Source: Pseudomonas sp. GD04091
GTDB lineage: Bacteria > Pseudomonadota > Gammaproteobacteria > Pseudomonadales > Pseudomonadaceae
Assembly (NCBI RefSeq): GCF_029836165.1
Contig: NZ_JAOEBG010000029.1
Coordinates: 1 to 64,000 of the forward strand
Length of the DNA stretch: 64,000 nt
Direction of reading: 5' to 3'
Made by a program: the position numbers and the translations under genes. Below are positions 14,553-23,353 of the stretch, in pieces. Below the pieces are notes generated by a model that did not search any database, was not told where the DNA came from, and saw only the letters and a program-made list of their open reading frames with translations. Numbering within the stretch: position 1 is the stretch's first letter; each line of letters opens with the position of its first letter.

Positions 14553-15269
14553 TCAGGCCGACGCCAGCACCATCTGCAGGTATCGGACAAGGATAGCGAG
14601 CATCTGCTCATCGGCCTGCGCATTCGCATCCTTGAGCAGGCCCTGATATTCCATCTGCTCGATTATCGCCGTCAACATCCGGGCGTCCTGCTCAGGCTGG
14701 CGCGAGCCGACCACCTGGAGCATCTGCCGGGCGCCATGCAGCAGGATCTGCTCATGGGCGCGAACCAGTTCGGCCAGGCGCGGGCACAGCAGGGCCTCCT
14801 GGCGGAAGGCCTGTTCGGCCATGAGGAAATCGCGGCGGTTGTTCAACTGGCGAGTGACATAGTCGGCGGTCATGCGCGCCACCTCCTCCACCAGGCGCGC
14901 CCTGGCCTGCGGGCTGCCGTCGCCCTGCGCCAACAACTGGCGCAGCACGCCTTCGGTGTTGGCCCACAGTTTGGCCATGTAGGCGGCACTGCGCTCGACG
15001 TACTGGGCGAAGGTATCGGCCAGCAGGTCCTGGATGTCCTTGAAGTAATAGGTGGTGGCCGACAGCGGCACACCAGCCTCGGCGGCCACGGCGCGGTGGC
15101 GCACGCCGCGCACGCCATCGCGCACGACGATGCGCATGGCGGCGTCGAGGATCTGCTGGCGGCGCTGCTCGCTACCCTGGCGGGCGGTCTTGCGGCCCTG
15201 GTACTGCACGCTTTCGGCGACGGCGGTGGCGATGCCGGCGGCGCCTTGTTGGGCCATTGCAGGTGTCAC
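14553..15269 (-). CDS. TetR/AcrR-family transcriptional regulator
   Basis: A 238-residue one-component repressor. The N-terminal 30 residues are a variable arm. The TetR helix-turn-helix lies at residues about 35-80, with EQRRQQILDAAMRIVVRDG followed by HRAVAAEAGVPLSATTYYFK, an excellent match. The C-terminal ligand-binding domain is helical (LVEEVARMTADYVTRQLNNR, ILLHGARQMLQVVG). The inducer and targets cannot be inferred. It is the first gene of the minus-strand group running toward the QEGLA protein and hydrolase. A REP doublet lies immediately upstream between it and lysS. Confidence 0.9.
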   Translation of the reverse strand: MTPAMAQQGAAGIATAVAESVQYQGRKTARQGSEQRRQQILDAAMRIVVRDGVRGVRHRAVAAEAGVPLSATTYYFKDIQDLLADTFAQYVERSAAYMAKLWANTEGVLRQLLAQGDGSPQARARLVEEVARMTADYVTRQLNNRRDFLMAEQAFRQEALLCPRLAELVRAHEQILLHGARQMLQVVGSRQPEQDARMLTAIIEQMEYQGLLKDANAQADEQMLAILVRYLQMVLASA

Positions 15270-15304
15270 GATAGATACCTCTTGAGGTCATGCGTAGGAT
15301 GTAC

Positions 15305-15382
15305 CGGCCTCTTCGCGGGTAAAACCCGTTCCCACAGGCATCGTATCCACCTGTGGGAGCGGGTTTACCCGCGAAGAGGCCC
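15305..15382. repeat. REP doublet (P. putida type)
   Basis: Two REP units face each other. The first, about 15305-15339, has the core CTTCGCGGGTAAAACCCG followed by TTCCCACAGG. The second, about 15350-15382, is its inverted counterpart. This matches the roughly 35-bp REP consensus of P. putida. It lies between the TetR gene start and the lysS terminator. Confidence 0.92.
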
Positions 15383-15413
15383 GCACTGACAACATAAAGC
15401 TTCAGGCATGAAA

Positions 15414-15435
15414 AAGCCGCCTCGAAAGGCGGCTT
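15414..15435 (-). terminator. Rho-independent terminator after lysS
   Basis: On the lysS strand, AAGCCGCC / GGCGGCTT forms an eight-base-pair stem with a six-base loop. It is followed by a T run and lies 11 bases after the stop. Confidence 0.92.
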
Positions 15436-15446
15436 GTTCAGATCGC

Positions 15447-16949
15447 TCAGGCCTGTGGACGCATGTGCGGGAACAGGATCACGTCGCGAATCGACGGCGA
15501 GTTGGTCAGCAGCATCACCAGGCGGTCGATGCCGATGCCTTCACCGGCAGTCGGCGGCATGCCGTATTCCAAGGCGCGGACGAAGTCGGCGTCGTAGTGC
15601 ATGGCCTCGTCGTCACCGGCGTCCTTCTCGGCCACCTGGGCCAGGAAACGCTCGGCCTGGTCTTCGGCGTCGTTGAGCTCGGAGTAGGCGTTGGCGATCT
15701 CGCGGCCACCGATGAACAGCTCGAAACGGTCGGTCACGGCCGGATTGTCGTCGTTGCGACGGGCCAACGGCGACACTTCGAACGGGTATTCGGTAATGAA
15801 GTGCGGCTGCTCCAGCTTGTGCTCGACCAGCTCTTCGAAAATCATCACCTGCAGCTTGCCCAGGCCTTCGTGGCCAAGCACCTTGGCGCCGGCCTTCTTG
15901 GCGATCTCACGGGCACGGTCGACGTCCTGCAGGTCGGCGGCGGTCAGCTCGGGGTTGTACTTGAGGATCGAGTCGAACACCGACAGGCGCACGAACGGCT
16001 CGCCGAAGTGGAACACCTTGTCGCCGTACGGCACGTCGGTAGTGCCCAGTACCAGCTGAGCCAGCTCGCGGAACAGTTCCTCGGTGAGGTCCATGTTGTC
16101 GCGGTAGTCGGCGTAGGCCTGGTAGAACTCGAGCATGGTGAACTCGGGGTTGTGACGGGTCGAGACACCTTCGTTACGGAAGTTGCGGTTGATCTCGAAG
16201 ACCTTCTCGAAACCACCGACCACCAGGCGCTTGAGGTACAGCTCCGGGGCGATGCGCAGGAACATGGCCATGTCCAGCGCGTTGTGGTGGGTTTCGAACG
16301 GCTTGGCCGCGGCGCCGCCCGGGATGGTCTGCAGCATCGGCGTCTCGACTTCGAGGAAGTCGCGCTCGATGAGGAACTTGCGGATGTGCGAGATCACCTG
16401 CGAACGCACACGGAAGGTGTGGCGGGTTTCCTCGTTGACCATCAGGTCGACGTAGCGCTGGCGGTAGCGCTGCTCGGTGTCGGTCAAGCCGTGGTGCTTG
16501 TCCGGCAGCGGGCGCAGCGACTTGGTCAGCAGGCGCACGTTGGTCATCTCGACGTACAGGTCGCCCTTGCCAGAGCGGGCCAGGGTGCCTTCGGCGCTGA
16601 TGATGTCGCCCAGGTCCCAGGTCTTGACCGCGGCCAGGGTTTCTTCCGGCAGGGTCTTGCGGTTGACGTAGACCTGGATGCGCCCGGTCATGTCCTGGAT
16701 GACCATGAACGAGCCACGGTTGAGCATGATGCGACCGGCAACCTTGACCGGGATCGCCGCTGCTTCCAGCTCTTCCTTGGTCTTGTCCGCGTACTGCTTC
16801 TGCAGGTCGTTGCAGTAGCTGTCGCGGCGGAAGTCGTTGGGGAAGGCATTGCCCTTGGCGCGCTCTGCGGCAAGTTTTTCCTTGCGCAGGGCGATCAGGG
16901 CATTTTCTTCCTGTTGCAGGTCTTGCGCTTCGGTCTTGAGGTCGCTCAT
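15447..16949 (-). CDS. lysS: Lysyl-tRNA synthetase, class II
   Basis: Charges tRNA-Lys. The 500-residue product is full length. An N-terminal OB-fold anticodon-binding domain (residues about 60-180, VKVAGRIMLNRGSFMVIQD) is followed by the class II catalytic core. Motif 2 appears as FRNEGVSTRHNPEFTMLEFY, and motif 3 as the C-terminal GEGIGIDRLVMLLTNSPSIR. The start at 16949 (MSDLKTEAQDLQQEENALIA) gives the usual N terminus, with GAAAGAATGAC upstream. It follows prfB by about 93 bases on the same strand, the conserved prfB-lysS pairing. A single REP unit lies between them, and a strong terminator follows. Confidence 0.98.
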   Translation of the reverse strand: MSDLKTEAQDLQQEENALIALRKEKLAAERAKGNAFPNDFRRDSYCNDLQKQYADKTKEELEAAAIPVKVAGRIMLNRGSFMVIQDMTGRIQVYVNRKTLPEETLAAVKTWDLGDIISAEGTLARSGKGDLYVEMTNVRLLTKSLRPLPDKHHGLTDTEQRYRQRYVDLMVNEETRHTFRVRSQVISHIRKFLIERDFLEVETPMLQTIPGGAAAKPFETHHNALDMAMFLRIAPELYLKRLVVGGFEKVFEINRNFRNEGVSTRHNPEFTMLEFYQAYADYRDNMDLTEELFRELAQLVLGTTDVPYGDKVFHFGEPFVRLSVFDSILKYNPELTAADLQDVDRAREIAKKAGAKVLGHEGLGKLQVMIFEELVEHKLEQPHFITEYPFEVSPLARRNDDNPAVTDRFELFIGGREIANAYSELNDAEDQAERFLAQVAEKDAGDDEAMHYDADFVRALEYGMPPTAGEGIGIDRLVMLLTNSPSIRDVILFPHMRPQA

Positions 16950-16995
16950 GTCGTCATTCTTTCCATCAGGTGTTCGTTGCCCCACGCGGGTGAGG

Positions 16996-17021
16996 GATCG
17001 CGGGGCAAGCCCGCTCCCACG
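16996..17021. repeat. Single REP unit between prfB and lysS
   Basis: GATCGCGGGGCAAGCCCGCTCC, followed by CACGGG, is a REP core with an imperfect hairpin. It lies just after the prfB stop and could stabilise the 3' end of that message. Confidence 0.75.
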
Positions 17022-17042
17022 GGTTTGCCGCCGCTTGGATGC

Positions 17043-18138
17043 TTACAGCCCCTGCTTGAGGCTCGCTTCCAGGTACTGGTCGAGGTCGCCGTCCAGGACC
17101 TTCTGGCAGTCGCTGCGCTCGACGCCGGTACGCAGGTCCTTGATGCGCGAGTCATCGAGCACGTAGGAACGGATCTGGTGGCCCCAGCCGATGTCCGACT
17201 TGCTGTCTTCCAACGCCTGCGAGGCGGCGTTGCGCTTTTGCATTTCCAGCTCGTACAACTTGGCCCGCAGCATCTTCATGGCGGTGTCCTTGTTGGCGTG
17301 CTGGGAACGTTCGTTCTGGCAGGCCACCACGGTGTTGGTCGGCACGTGGGTGATACGGACCGCCGAGTCGGTGGTGTTGACGTGCTGACCACCCGCGCCC
17401 GAGGAACGGTAGGTGTCGATGCGCAGGTCGGACGGGTTGATCTCGATCTCGACCTTGTCGTCGATCTCGGGCGAGACGAATACCGCCGAGAACGAGGTGT
17501 GGCGACGGGCGCCGGAGTCGAACGGGCTCTTGCGCACCAGGCGGTGCACGCCGATCTCGGTGCGCAGCCAGCCGAAGGCGTACTCGCCCTTGATGTGCAC
17601 GGTGGCGCCCTTGATGCCGGCGACTTCGCCTTCGGACAGCTCGATGATGGTGGCGTCGAAGCCGCGCTTGTCGGCCCAGCGCAGGTACATGCGCAGCAGG
17701 ATGTTGGCCCAGTCCTGGGCCTCGGTGCCGCCGGAGCCGGCCTGGATGTCCAGGTAGGCGTTGTTCGGGTCCATCTCGCCGCTGAACATGCGACGGAACT
17801 CGAGCTGGGCGAGGGATTCCTCAAGCCCTTGCAGCTCGGTCTCGACATCGCTGACAGCGCCTTCATCGCCCTCCTCGACAGCCATGTCGAGCAGGTCCTT
17901 GCAGTCGGTCAGGCCGTTGGACAGTTTATCGAGGGTCTCGACCACCTGCGCCAGCATGGCGCGCTCGCGCCCCAGGGCCTGGGCGTACTCGGGTTTGTTC
18001 CAGACAGCGGCGTCTTCCAGCTCGCGGTTTACTTCGACCAGACGATCATGTTTGTGATCGTAGTCAAAGATACCCCCGAATGGACTGGGAACGTTCGGTG
18101 AGGTCCTTGATGGTGTTCAGGATCGGTTGGATTTCCAT
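17043..18138 (-). CDS. prfB: Peptide chain release factor 2 with programmed +1 frameshift
   Basis: RF2 terminates translation at UGA and UAA. The gene is in two frames: codons 1-24 (MEIQPILNTIKDLTERSQSI and on to RGYL) run into an in-frame TGA at 18066-18064. The rest continues in the +1 frame from YDYKHDRLVEVN, giving about 364 residues. The class I release-factor motifs are present: the anticodon-like SPF in KSPFDSGARR and the catalytic GGQ in SSGAGGQHVNTTDSA. The start at 18138 gives the family N terminus. It lies upstream of lysS. The frameshift is autoregulatory and normal for bacteria, so the gene is intact. Confidence 0.97.
18064..18077 (-). promoter_or_regulatory. prfB: RF2 programmed frameshift site
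   Basis: On the coding strand the site reads GGGGG TAT CTT TGA followed by C. It has the internal Shine-Dalgarno-like G run, the slippery CTT codon and the TGA stop in poor context that drive +1 frameshifting when RF2 is scarce. It matches the classical prfB site. Confidence 0.96.
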
Positions 18139-18339
18139 GGGCGGGCGGCTCTCGTGCGAATTCGGTGAAAAGCCGGGGAGTATAACCGAGTCTGGGCCAT
18201 GGCGGCAGACCCGCCGGGCAGCTACCAGCACTGACCGAACGGGTGCCATCGCGGGGCCAGCCCGCTCCAATACAGACCAAACCCGTCCTGAAGCCTGACG
18301 CCGCGTTCGTGGGAACCGGCTTGCCCAGTGATCAGGCGA

Positions 18340-19344
18340 TCAGGCGATCCCCACCTGATTACGGCCGCTGTTCTTGGCCAGGTACAAGCCCTTGTCCGCC
18401 GCCGAGATCAGTTGCCGGCAGTGGCTGCCGACGCTCGGCGTCAGGGTCGCCAGACCGATGCTTACGGTCAGGTGCGAGGCGGCCTCTGGCACGGTGTGGG
18501 GGATCTTCAGCGCCATGATGGTCTGACGCAGCTTTTCGGCGACCAGCCGGGCACCACCGGGCGATGTATTGGGCAGCACCAGGGCGAACTCCTCGCCGCC
18601 ATAGCGTGCCGGCAGGTCGGTGGGGCGCGAACAGCTGCCGCGGATGGCCTCCGCCACCTGGCGCAGAGCCTCGTCGCCGGCCAGATGGCCGAAGCTGTCG
18701 TTGAACGCCTTGAAGTAATCCACGTCGATCATCAACAGCGACAGCTGTTGCTGTTCACGCATGGCCCGGCGCCATTCCAGTTCCAGGTACTCGTCGAAGT
18801 GACGTCGGTTGGACAGCCCGGTGAGGCCGTCGGAGTTCATCAGCCGCTGCAGCATCAGGTTGGTGTCGAGCAGCTGCTGCTGACTCACCCGCAGCGCCCG
18901 GTAGGCCTCGTCACGCTGCAACAGCGTCAGGTACGAGCGCGAGTGGTAGCGGATACGCGCCACCAGTTCGATGGTGTCAGGCAGCTTCACCAGGTAGTCG
19001 TTGGCTCCGGCGGCGAATGCCGCGCTCTTGACCAGCGGGTCTTCCTTGGTCGACAGCACGATGATCGGGATGTCCTGGGTGGCCGGGTTGTTGCGGTACT
19101 CGCGCACCAGCGTCAAGCCGTCCAGGCCTGGCATGATCAGGTCCTGCAGGATGACCGTGGGTTTGATGCGCATGGCCTGGGCCACTGCCTGGTGCGGGTC
19201 GGCGCAGAAATGGAAGTCGATGTTCTCTTCGTGGGCCAGCCCACGCCGCACCGCCTCGCCGATCATTGCCTGATCGTCTACCAGCAGGACCATCGCCGCA
19301 CTTTCGTTGATGGTCGTGAAACCTTCGATCGGTAGATCATTCAT
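18340..19344 (-). CDS. wspR: WspR diguanylate cyclase response regulator
   Basis: Output of the Wsp system. When phosphorylated by WspE it makes cyclic di-GMP and promotes adhesion and biofilm formation. The 334-residue protein has an N-terminal receiver domain (LLVDDQAMIG, phospho-acceptor Asp68 in VILQDLIMPGLDG). A helical linker follows at residues about 130-170, then a GGDEF domain with active-site GGEEF at 249-253. The inhibitory I-site RPTD at 240-243 lies exactly five residues before it. It is the last gene of the operon, 51 bases after wspF, and all catalytic residues are intact. Confidence 0.97.
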   Translation of the reverse strand: MNDLPIEGFTTINESAAMVLLVDDQAMIGEAVRRGLAHEENIDFHFCADPHQAVAQAMRIKPTVILQDLIMPGLDGLTLVREYRNNPATQDIPIIVLSTKEDPLVKSAAFAAGANDYLVKLPDTIELVARIRYHSRSYLTLLQRDEAYRALRVSQQQLLDTNLMLQRLMNSDGLTGLSNRRHFDEYLELEWRRAMREQQQLSLLMIDVDYFKAFNDSFGHLAGDEALRQVAEAIRGSCSRPTDLPARYGGEEFALVLPNTSPGGARLVAEKLRQTIMALKIPHTVPEAASHLTVSIGLATLTPSVGSHCRQLISAADKGLYLAKNSGRNQVGIA

Positions 19345-19395
19345 CCGTAGTCACCAGATCACTGCCGGCCAGGCGGCGTGACTCAATACATATCG

Positions 19396-20409
19396 TCATT
19401 TCGAAAAGATTTCCATCAGTCGCCCGGCGATTCGCTCAAGCGGACGAATTTCCACTGCGGCGTTGATCGCCGCAGCGGCCTTGGGCATGCCGTAGACCGC
19501 GCTGCTCTGTTGGTCCTGGGCGATGGTCAGGAAGCCCTGTTGGCGCATCAGCTTCAGGCCCTGGGCGCCATCGCGCCCCATGCCGGTGAGCAGCACGCCC
19601 ACCGCATCGCCGGACCAGTAACGCGCGACGCTCTCGAAGAACACATCGATCGAAGGCCGATAGATTTCGTTGACAGGTTCCGCAGTGTAGGCCAGCTCGC
19701 CATTCTTCAGCAGGCGAATATGGTGATTGGTGCCCGCCAGCAGTACCTGACCCGGCTGCGGCGGCTCGCCTTCGCGGGCCAGGCGCACGGGCAGGCCCGA
19801 CGCTGTACTCAGCCATTCGGCCATGCCGGCGGCAAATACCTGATCGACATGCTGCACCAGCACGATCGCCGCCGGGAAACTGCGTGGCAATCCCTTGAGC
19901 AGTACCTCCAGCGCCGCCGGCCCGCCCGCGGACGAGCCGATGGCCACCAATGCCCGGCGTTGCGACACCTCGCGCAGGGGCGTGGCGACCGCCCGGGGCG
20001 CACTGGGCCGTTGCTGGCCGATCAGCCAGCCGATATTGAGGATCTTGCGCAACAGGGGCGCGGCGGCCTCCCGGGCATCTCCGGCGCCCAGCGCCGGCGT
20101 GTCGACCACGTCCAGGGCGCCATGGCCCATGGCTTCGAACACGCGGTGCACATTCTGCTTGCGGTCGACGGTGACGATGACGATGGCGCACGGCGTCTCG
20201 GCCATGATCCGGCGAGTCGCCTCGACACCGTCCATCACCGGCATGATCAGGTCCATCAGAATCAGGTCGGGGGTGTGCTCGGCGCACAAGCGCACCGCCT
20301 CGGCGCCATTGCTGGCGACCCACACCACCTCATGCGCCGGCTCGAAGGCCAGCGCACGGCGCAATGCTTCCACGGCCATGGGCATGTCGTTGACGATGGC
20401 GATCTTCAT
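19396..20409 (-). CDS. wspF: WspF chemotaxis-type protein-glutamate methylesterase
   Basis: CheB homologue that demethylates WspA and so resets the receptor; its loss is known to lock WspR on in other pseudomonads. The 337-residue protein has a receiver domain (IVNDMPMAVEALR, Asp53 in LILMDLIMPVMDG) and a C-terminal methylesterase domain. The catalytic Ser is in AIGSSAGGPAALEVLL, the His in VLVQHVDQVFAAGMAEWL and the Asp in TGMGRDGAQGL. The ATG overlaps the end of wspE by four bases. The reading frame is intact, so the strain is not an obvious wspF-null wrinkly type. Confidence 0.97.
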   Translation of the reverse strand: MKIAIVNDMPMAVEALRRALAFEPAHEVVWVASNGAEAVRLCAEHTPDLILMDLIMPVMDGVEATRRIMAETPCAIVIVTVDRKQNVHRVFEAMGHGALDVVDTPALGAGDAREAAAPLLRKILNIGWLIGQQRPSAPRAVATPLREVSQRRALVAIGSSAGGPAALEVLLKGLPRSFPAAIVLVQHVDQVFAAGMAEWLSTASGLPVRLAREGEPPQPGQVLLAGTNHHIRLLKNGELAYTAEPVNEIYRPSIDVFFESVARYWSGDAVGVLLTGMGRDGAQGLKLMRQQGFLTIAQDQQSSAVYGMPKAAAAINAAVEIRPLERIAGRLMEIFSK

Positions 20410-22697
20410 CCCTGGGCACCTCCGATCAACTCCACGACGGCGTCCAGCAACGCATCATCGTGGAAGCTGGCCTTGGCCAGATAATAGTCGGCGCCGGCAT
20501 CCAGGCCACGGCGCCGGTCTTCTTCACGGTCCTTGTACGACACCACCATCACCGGCAGCGACTGCAGGCGATGATCGCGACGCACCAGGGTGACCAGCTC
20601 GATGCCGTCCATGCGCGGCATGTCGATATCGGTGATCAGCAGGTCGAAGTCATCGCTGCGCAGGGCGTTCCAGCCGTCCATGCCGTCCACGGCCACCGCC
20701 ACGTCGTAGCCTCGGTTGCCCAGCAGCTTGCGCTGCAGTTCGCGCACGGTGAGCGAGTCGTCGACCACCAGGATGCGCTTGCGTGCCACGCCCTTGGCAG
20801 CCCTGCCGCCTCGCTCGATACGCTCGAGACGTCCGGTGCTGAGCAGCTTGTCCACCGAGCGCAGCAGGTCTTCGACATCGACGATGAGCACCACCGATCC
20901 GTCGTCGAGCAATGCTCCGGCGGAAATGTCCTGGACCTTGCCCAGCCGCGGATCGAGCGGCATCACCACCAGCACCCGCTCACCGATCAGACGCTCGACA
21001 GCCACGCCATAGAGCTGTTCGCGCTCGCGGATCACCACCACCCGCAGGCTCTGCTCGTCCCCCTGGGCCGCCGGTCGATTGAGCAGCTGGCTGGCGGCCA
21101 CCAGGCCGATATGCCGCCCTTCATGCCAGAAGTGCTGGCGTCCTTCGATCTGCACGATGGCTTCGGCGGACACATCGAGCGTGCGTTCGATATGCGCCAG
21201 CGGGAAGGCATAGGCCTCCCCGCCCACCTCGACCACCAGGCTGCGCACCACCGACAGGGTCAGCGGCACCTCCAGGTGGAAGCAGCAGCCCTGCCCGGCC
21301 ACCTGGGTCAGCTCGATCGAGCCACGCAGCTCGCGGACCATGTGCTGTACCGCATCCAGCCCGACACCTCGTCCGGACACCTCGGTAACCGTGTCACGCA
21401 GGCTGAAACCGGGCAGGAACAGGAACGTCAGCAACTCGGCCTCGCTCATCTGCGCCACGGTGTCGGCCGGCGACAAGGCGCGCTCGACGATGCTGCGGCG
21501 CAGGCGCTCCAGATCGATACCAGCACCGTCGTCGGACAATTCGAGGATCAACAGCCCGGCCTGATGCGACGCCCTCAGGCGTATCGTGCCATCGGCGGGT
21601 TTGCCGGCCAGCAGACGTTGCTCGGGCAGTTCGATGCCATGATCGACGGCATTGCGCAGCAGGTGCGTCAGCGGGGCCTCGAGCTTCTCCAGCACATCGC
21701 GGTCGACCTGGGTCTTCTCCCCCTCGACGACCAACCGCACCGGTTTGTCCAGCGAACGCCCGAGGTCTCGGACCATGCGGCTCTGCCCGGCCAGTACATC
21801 GGCGAACGGGCGCATGCGGCAGGCCAGCGCGGTGTCGTACAACAGTTGCGCGCGCTGGCTGGCCTGCCACCCGAACTCATCCAGATCGGCAGCCTGCTGC
21901 AGCAGGATCTGCTGGGTTTCGGCCAGCAGGTGCTGGGTCTGGGCCAGGGCCGCGAGCACCTCGGGGGCCTGGCCGCTGTCTTCCAGCTGGGTCTTGAGCC
22001 CATCCAGCGCGCGCATGCCCTGGCCGTGCATGCGCTTGAGCCGCTGCAACGTCGCCAGATAGGGCTTCAGGCGTTGAGTCTCCACCAGTGACTTGCTCGA
22101 CAGGTCGAGCAGGCTGTTCAGGCGATCGGCCGTCACCCGCAACACCCGCTCGCCGCCTTCGCCGCCTCGCCTGCCGACCTTGCGCTGGGCGACCAACTCT
22201 GGCTCGGCTTCCGGCTCGGCGGTGGCCTCGAGCGCCAGAGGCTCGACGAGCGGGAGCACGGCCTGGTCTGGCTCGACCGGCGTGACGATGGACGCAGCCA
22301 CGGATACCGACGGATCCAGCACCCCAGCCATCTGCGCCAGGAACACCGACACGGCCGCTTCGCCACCCGGGTCGCCCGGGGTGGCGATGCGCATCAACAG
22401 GTCGGTGCCCTGCAACAAGGCATCGATATGTTCCGGACGCAACACCAACCGGCCCTCCTGGGCGGCCACCAGGCAGTCTTCCATCACATGGGCGACGCTG
22501 ACGCCCGCGTCGATGCCGACGATGCGCGCAGCGCCCTTGAGGGAGTGGGCCGCCCGCATGCAGGCCTCGAGCTGGTCGGGCTGGGCGGGGTTGCGCTCCA
22601 GCGCCATCAGCCCCGCGCTGAGCACCTGGGTCTGTGCCTCGGCCTCCAGGCTGAACAGCTCGAGCAGCGACGCATCGCGCATTTGCTCCGGGGTCAT
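20406..22697 (-). CDS. wspE: WspE hybrid histidine kinase/response regulator
   Basis: CheA-like kinase that relays the WspA signal to WspR and WspF. The 763-residue protein contains an N-terminal Hpt domain with His51 (AHSLKGAARIV). A CheA-type dimerisation and ATPase region has the N box NAVDHGIELPEQR, the G1 motif DDGAGIDLERL and the G2 motif SGRGVGLDAV. A CheW-like domain follows (residues about 490-620), then a C-terminal receiver with Asp near residue 690 (LLITDIDMPRMDG). The start overlaps wspD by four bases and the end overlaps wspF by four. This is a full-length, intact hybrid kinase. Confidence 0.97.
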   Translation of the reverse strand: MTPEQMRDASLLELFSLEAEAQTQVLSAGLMALERNPAQPDQLEACMRAAHSLKGAARIVGIDAGVSVAHVMEDCLVAAQEGRLVLRPEHIDALLQGTDLLMRIATPGDPGGEAAVSVFLAQMAGVLDPSVSVAASIVTPVEPDQAVLPLVEPLALEATAEPEAEPELVAQRKVGRRGGEGGERVLRVTADRLNSLLDLSSKSLVETQRLKPYLATLQRLKRMHGQGMRALDGLKTQLEDSGQAPEVLAALAQTQHLLAETQQILLQQAADLDEFGWQASQRAQLLYDTALACRMRPFADVLAGQSRMVRDLGRSLDKPVRLVVEGEKTQVDRDVLEKLEAPLTHLLRNAVDHGIELPEQRLLAGKPADGTIRLRASHQAGLLILELSDDGAGIDLERLRRSIVERALSPADTVAQMSEAELLTFLFLPGFSLRDTVTEVSGRGVGLDAVQHMVRELRGSIELTQVAGQGCCFHLEVPLTLSVVRSLVVEVGGEAYAFPLAHIERTLDVSAEAIVQIEGRQHFWHEGRHIGLVAASQLLNRPAAQGDEQSLRVVVIREREQLYGVAVERLIGERVLVVMPLDPRLGKVQDISAGALLDDGSVVLIVDVEDLLRSVDKLLSTGRLERIERGGRAAKGVARKRILVVDDSLTVRELQRKLLGNRGYDVAVAVDGMDGWNALRSDDFDLLITDIDMPRMDGIELVTLVRRDHRLQSLPVMVVSYKDREEDRRRGLDAGADYYLAKASFHDDALLDAVVELIGGAQG

Positions 22698-23353
22698 GAC
22701 AGGCTCCGCTTCACGGCTGACATCAGCTGTTGTTCATCCAGCACGCGCACGCTGCGTCCACGCCACTGCAGGACCGCCGTGGTGAAGTGCGCCGCGTCGC
22801 GACCGTTTTCCAGGCCCGCGAGGTCGAGACGATGGATGCCGTCGATTTCGTCCACCGGCACCACCACGGGCCCGCCTTCGGCGGCCAGGATCAGCATGCG
22901 CGGCATGGCCCGCCCGGTACGCTCGGCAGCGGCCTCGGCCGGCACGCCCAGCAGGTCGACCAGGGACAGGCATGGCACCAGCGCACCACGCACATTGGCG
23001 ACCCCCTGCAATACTCGCGAGCGCTGGTGCGGCAATGAATGCGCCGGCTGCAGCGGGGCGATCTCGGCCAGGCAGGCGGTGGCCAGGGCCAGCCACTCCT
23101 CACCCAGGCGGAACAGCAGCAGGGAACGGCCAACCACGCACTCCTGCGGCGCGGTGGTTTCGAACTGCTCATCCTGAATCAGTGCATAGCGGTCCAGCAA
23201 ACGCGTGGCCGCCTCGGCATACACTTCGCAATTGCGGCAATGCACATGCCGCTCCAGCAACGGGCACTGCTTGTCGCCATGCACGCCGATGCGGTTCCAG
23301 CAATCATCGATGAGCGCGTCATCATGGGCGATCAGCTGCATATCGTGGTTCAT
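22694..23353 (-). CDS. wspD: WspD CheW-like coupling protein
   Basis: A 219-residue CheW-domain protein that couples receptor WspA to kinase WspE. The first 60 residues form an extra N-terminal segment with a cysteine cluster (CWNRIGVHGDKQCPLL, HVHCRNCEVY), typical of WspD and perhaps metal binding. The CheW fold follows from LLLFRLGEEWLALATACLAE to the C terminus, with HRLDLAGLENGRDAAHFTTA near the end. Four-base overlaps on both sides (with wspC and wspE) indicate translational coupling. The order wspB-C-D distinguishes this CheW copy from WspB. Confidence 0.94.
   Translation of the reverse strand: MNHDMQLIAHDDALIDDCWNRIGVHGDKQCPLLERHVHCRNCEVYAEAATRLLDRYALIQDEQFETTAPQECVVGRSLLLFRLGEEWLALATACLAEIAPLQPAHSLPHQRSRVLQGVANVRGALVPCLSLVDLLGVPAEAAAERTGRAMPRMLILAAEGGPVVVPVDEIDGIHRLDLAGLENGRDAAHFTTAVLQWRGRSVRVLDEQQLMSAVKRSLS

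Noticed and set aside
17043..17957. Start of prfB at the internal Met near 17957 (a truncated RF2)
   Set aside because: The upstream segment in the other frame, with the canonical CTT-TGA site and the family N terminus, explains the gene as a programmed frameshift.
15408..18101. Long plus-strand open frame opposite lysS and prfB
   Set aside because: It is the antisense of two housekeeping genes. High G+C in Pseudomonas often leaves such frames open.
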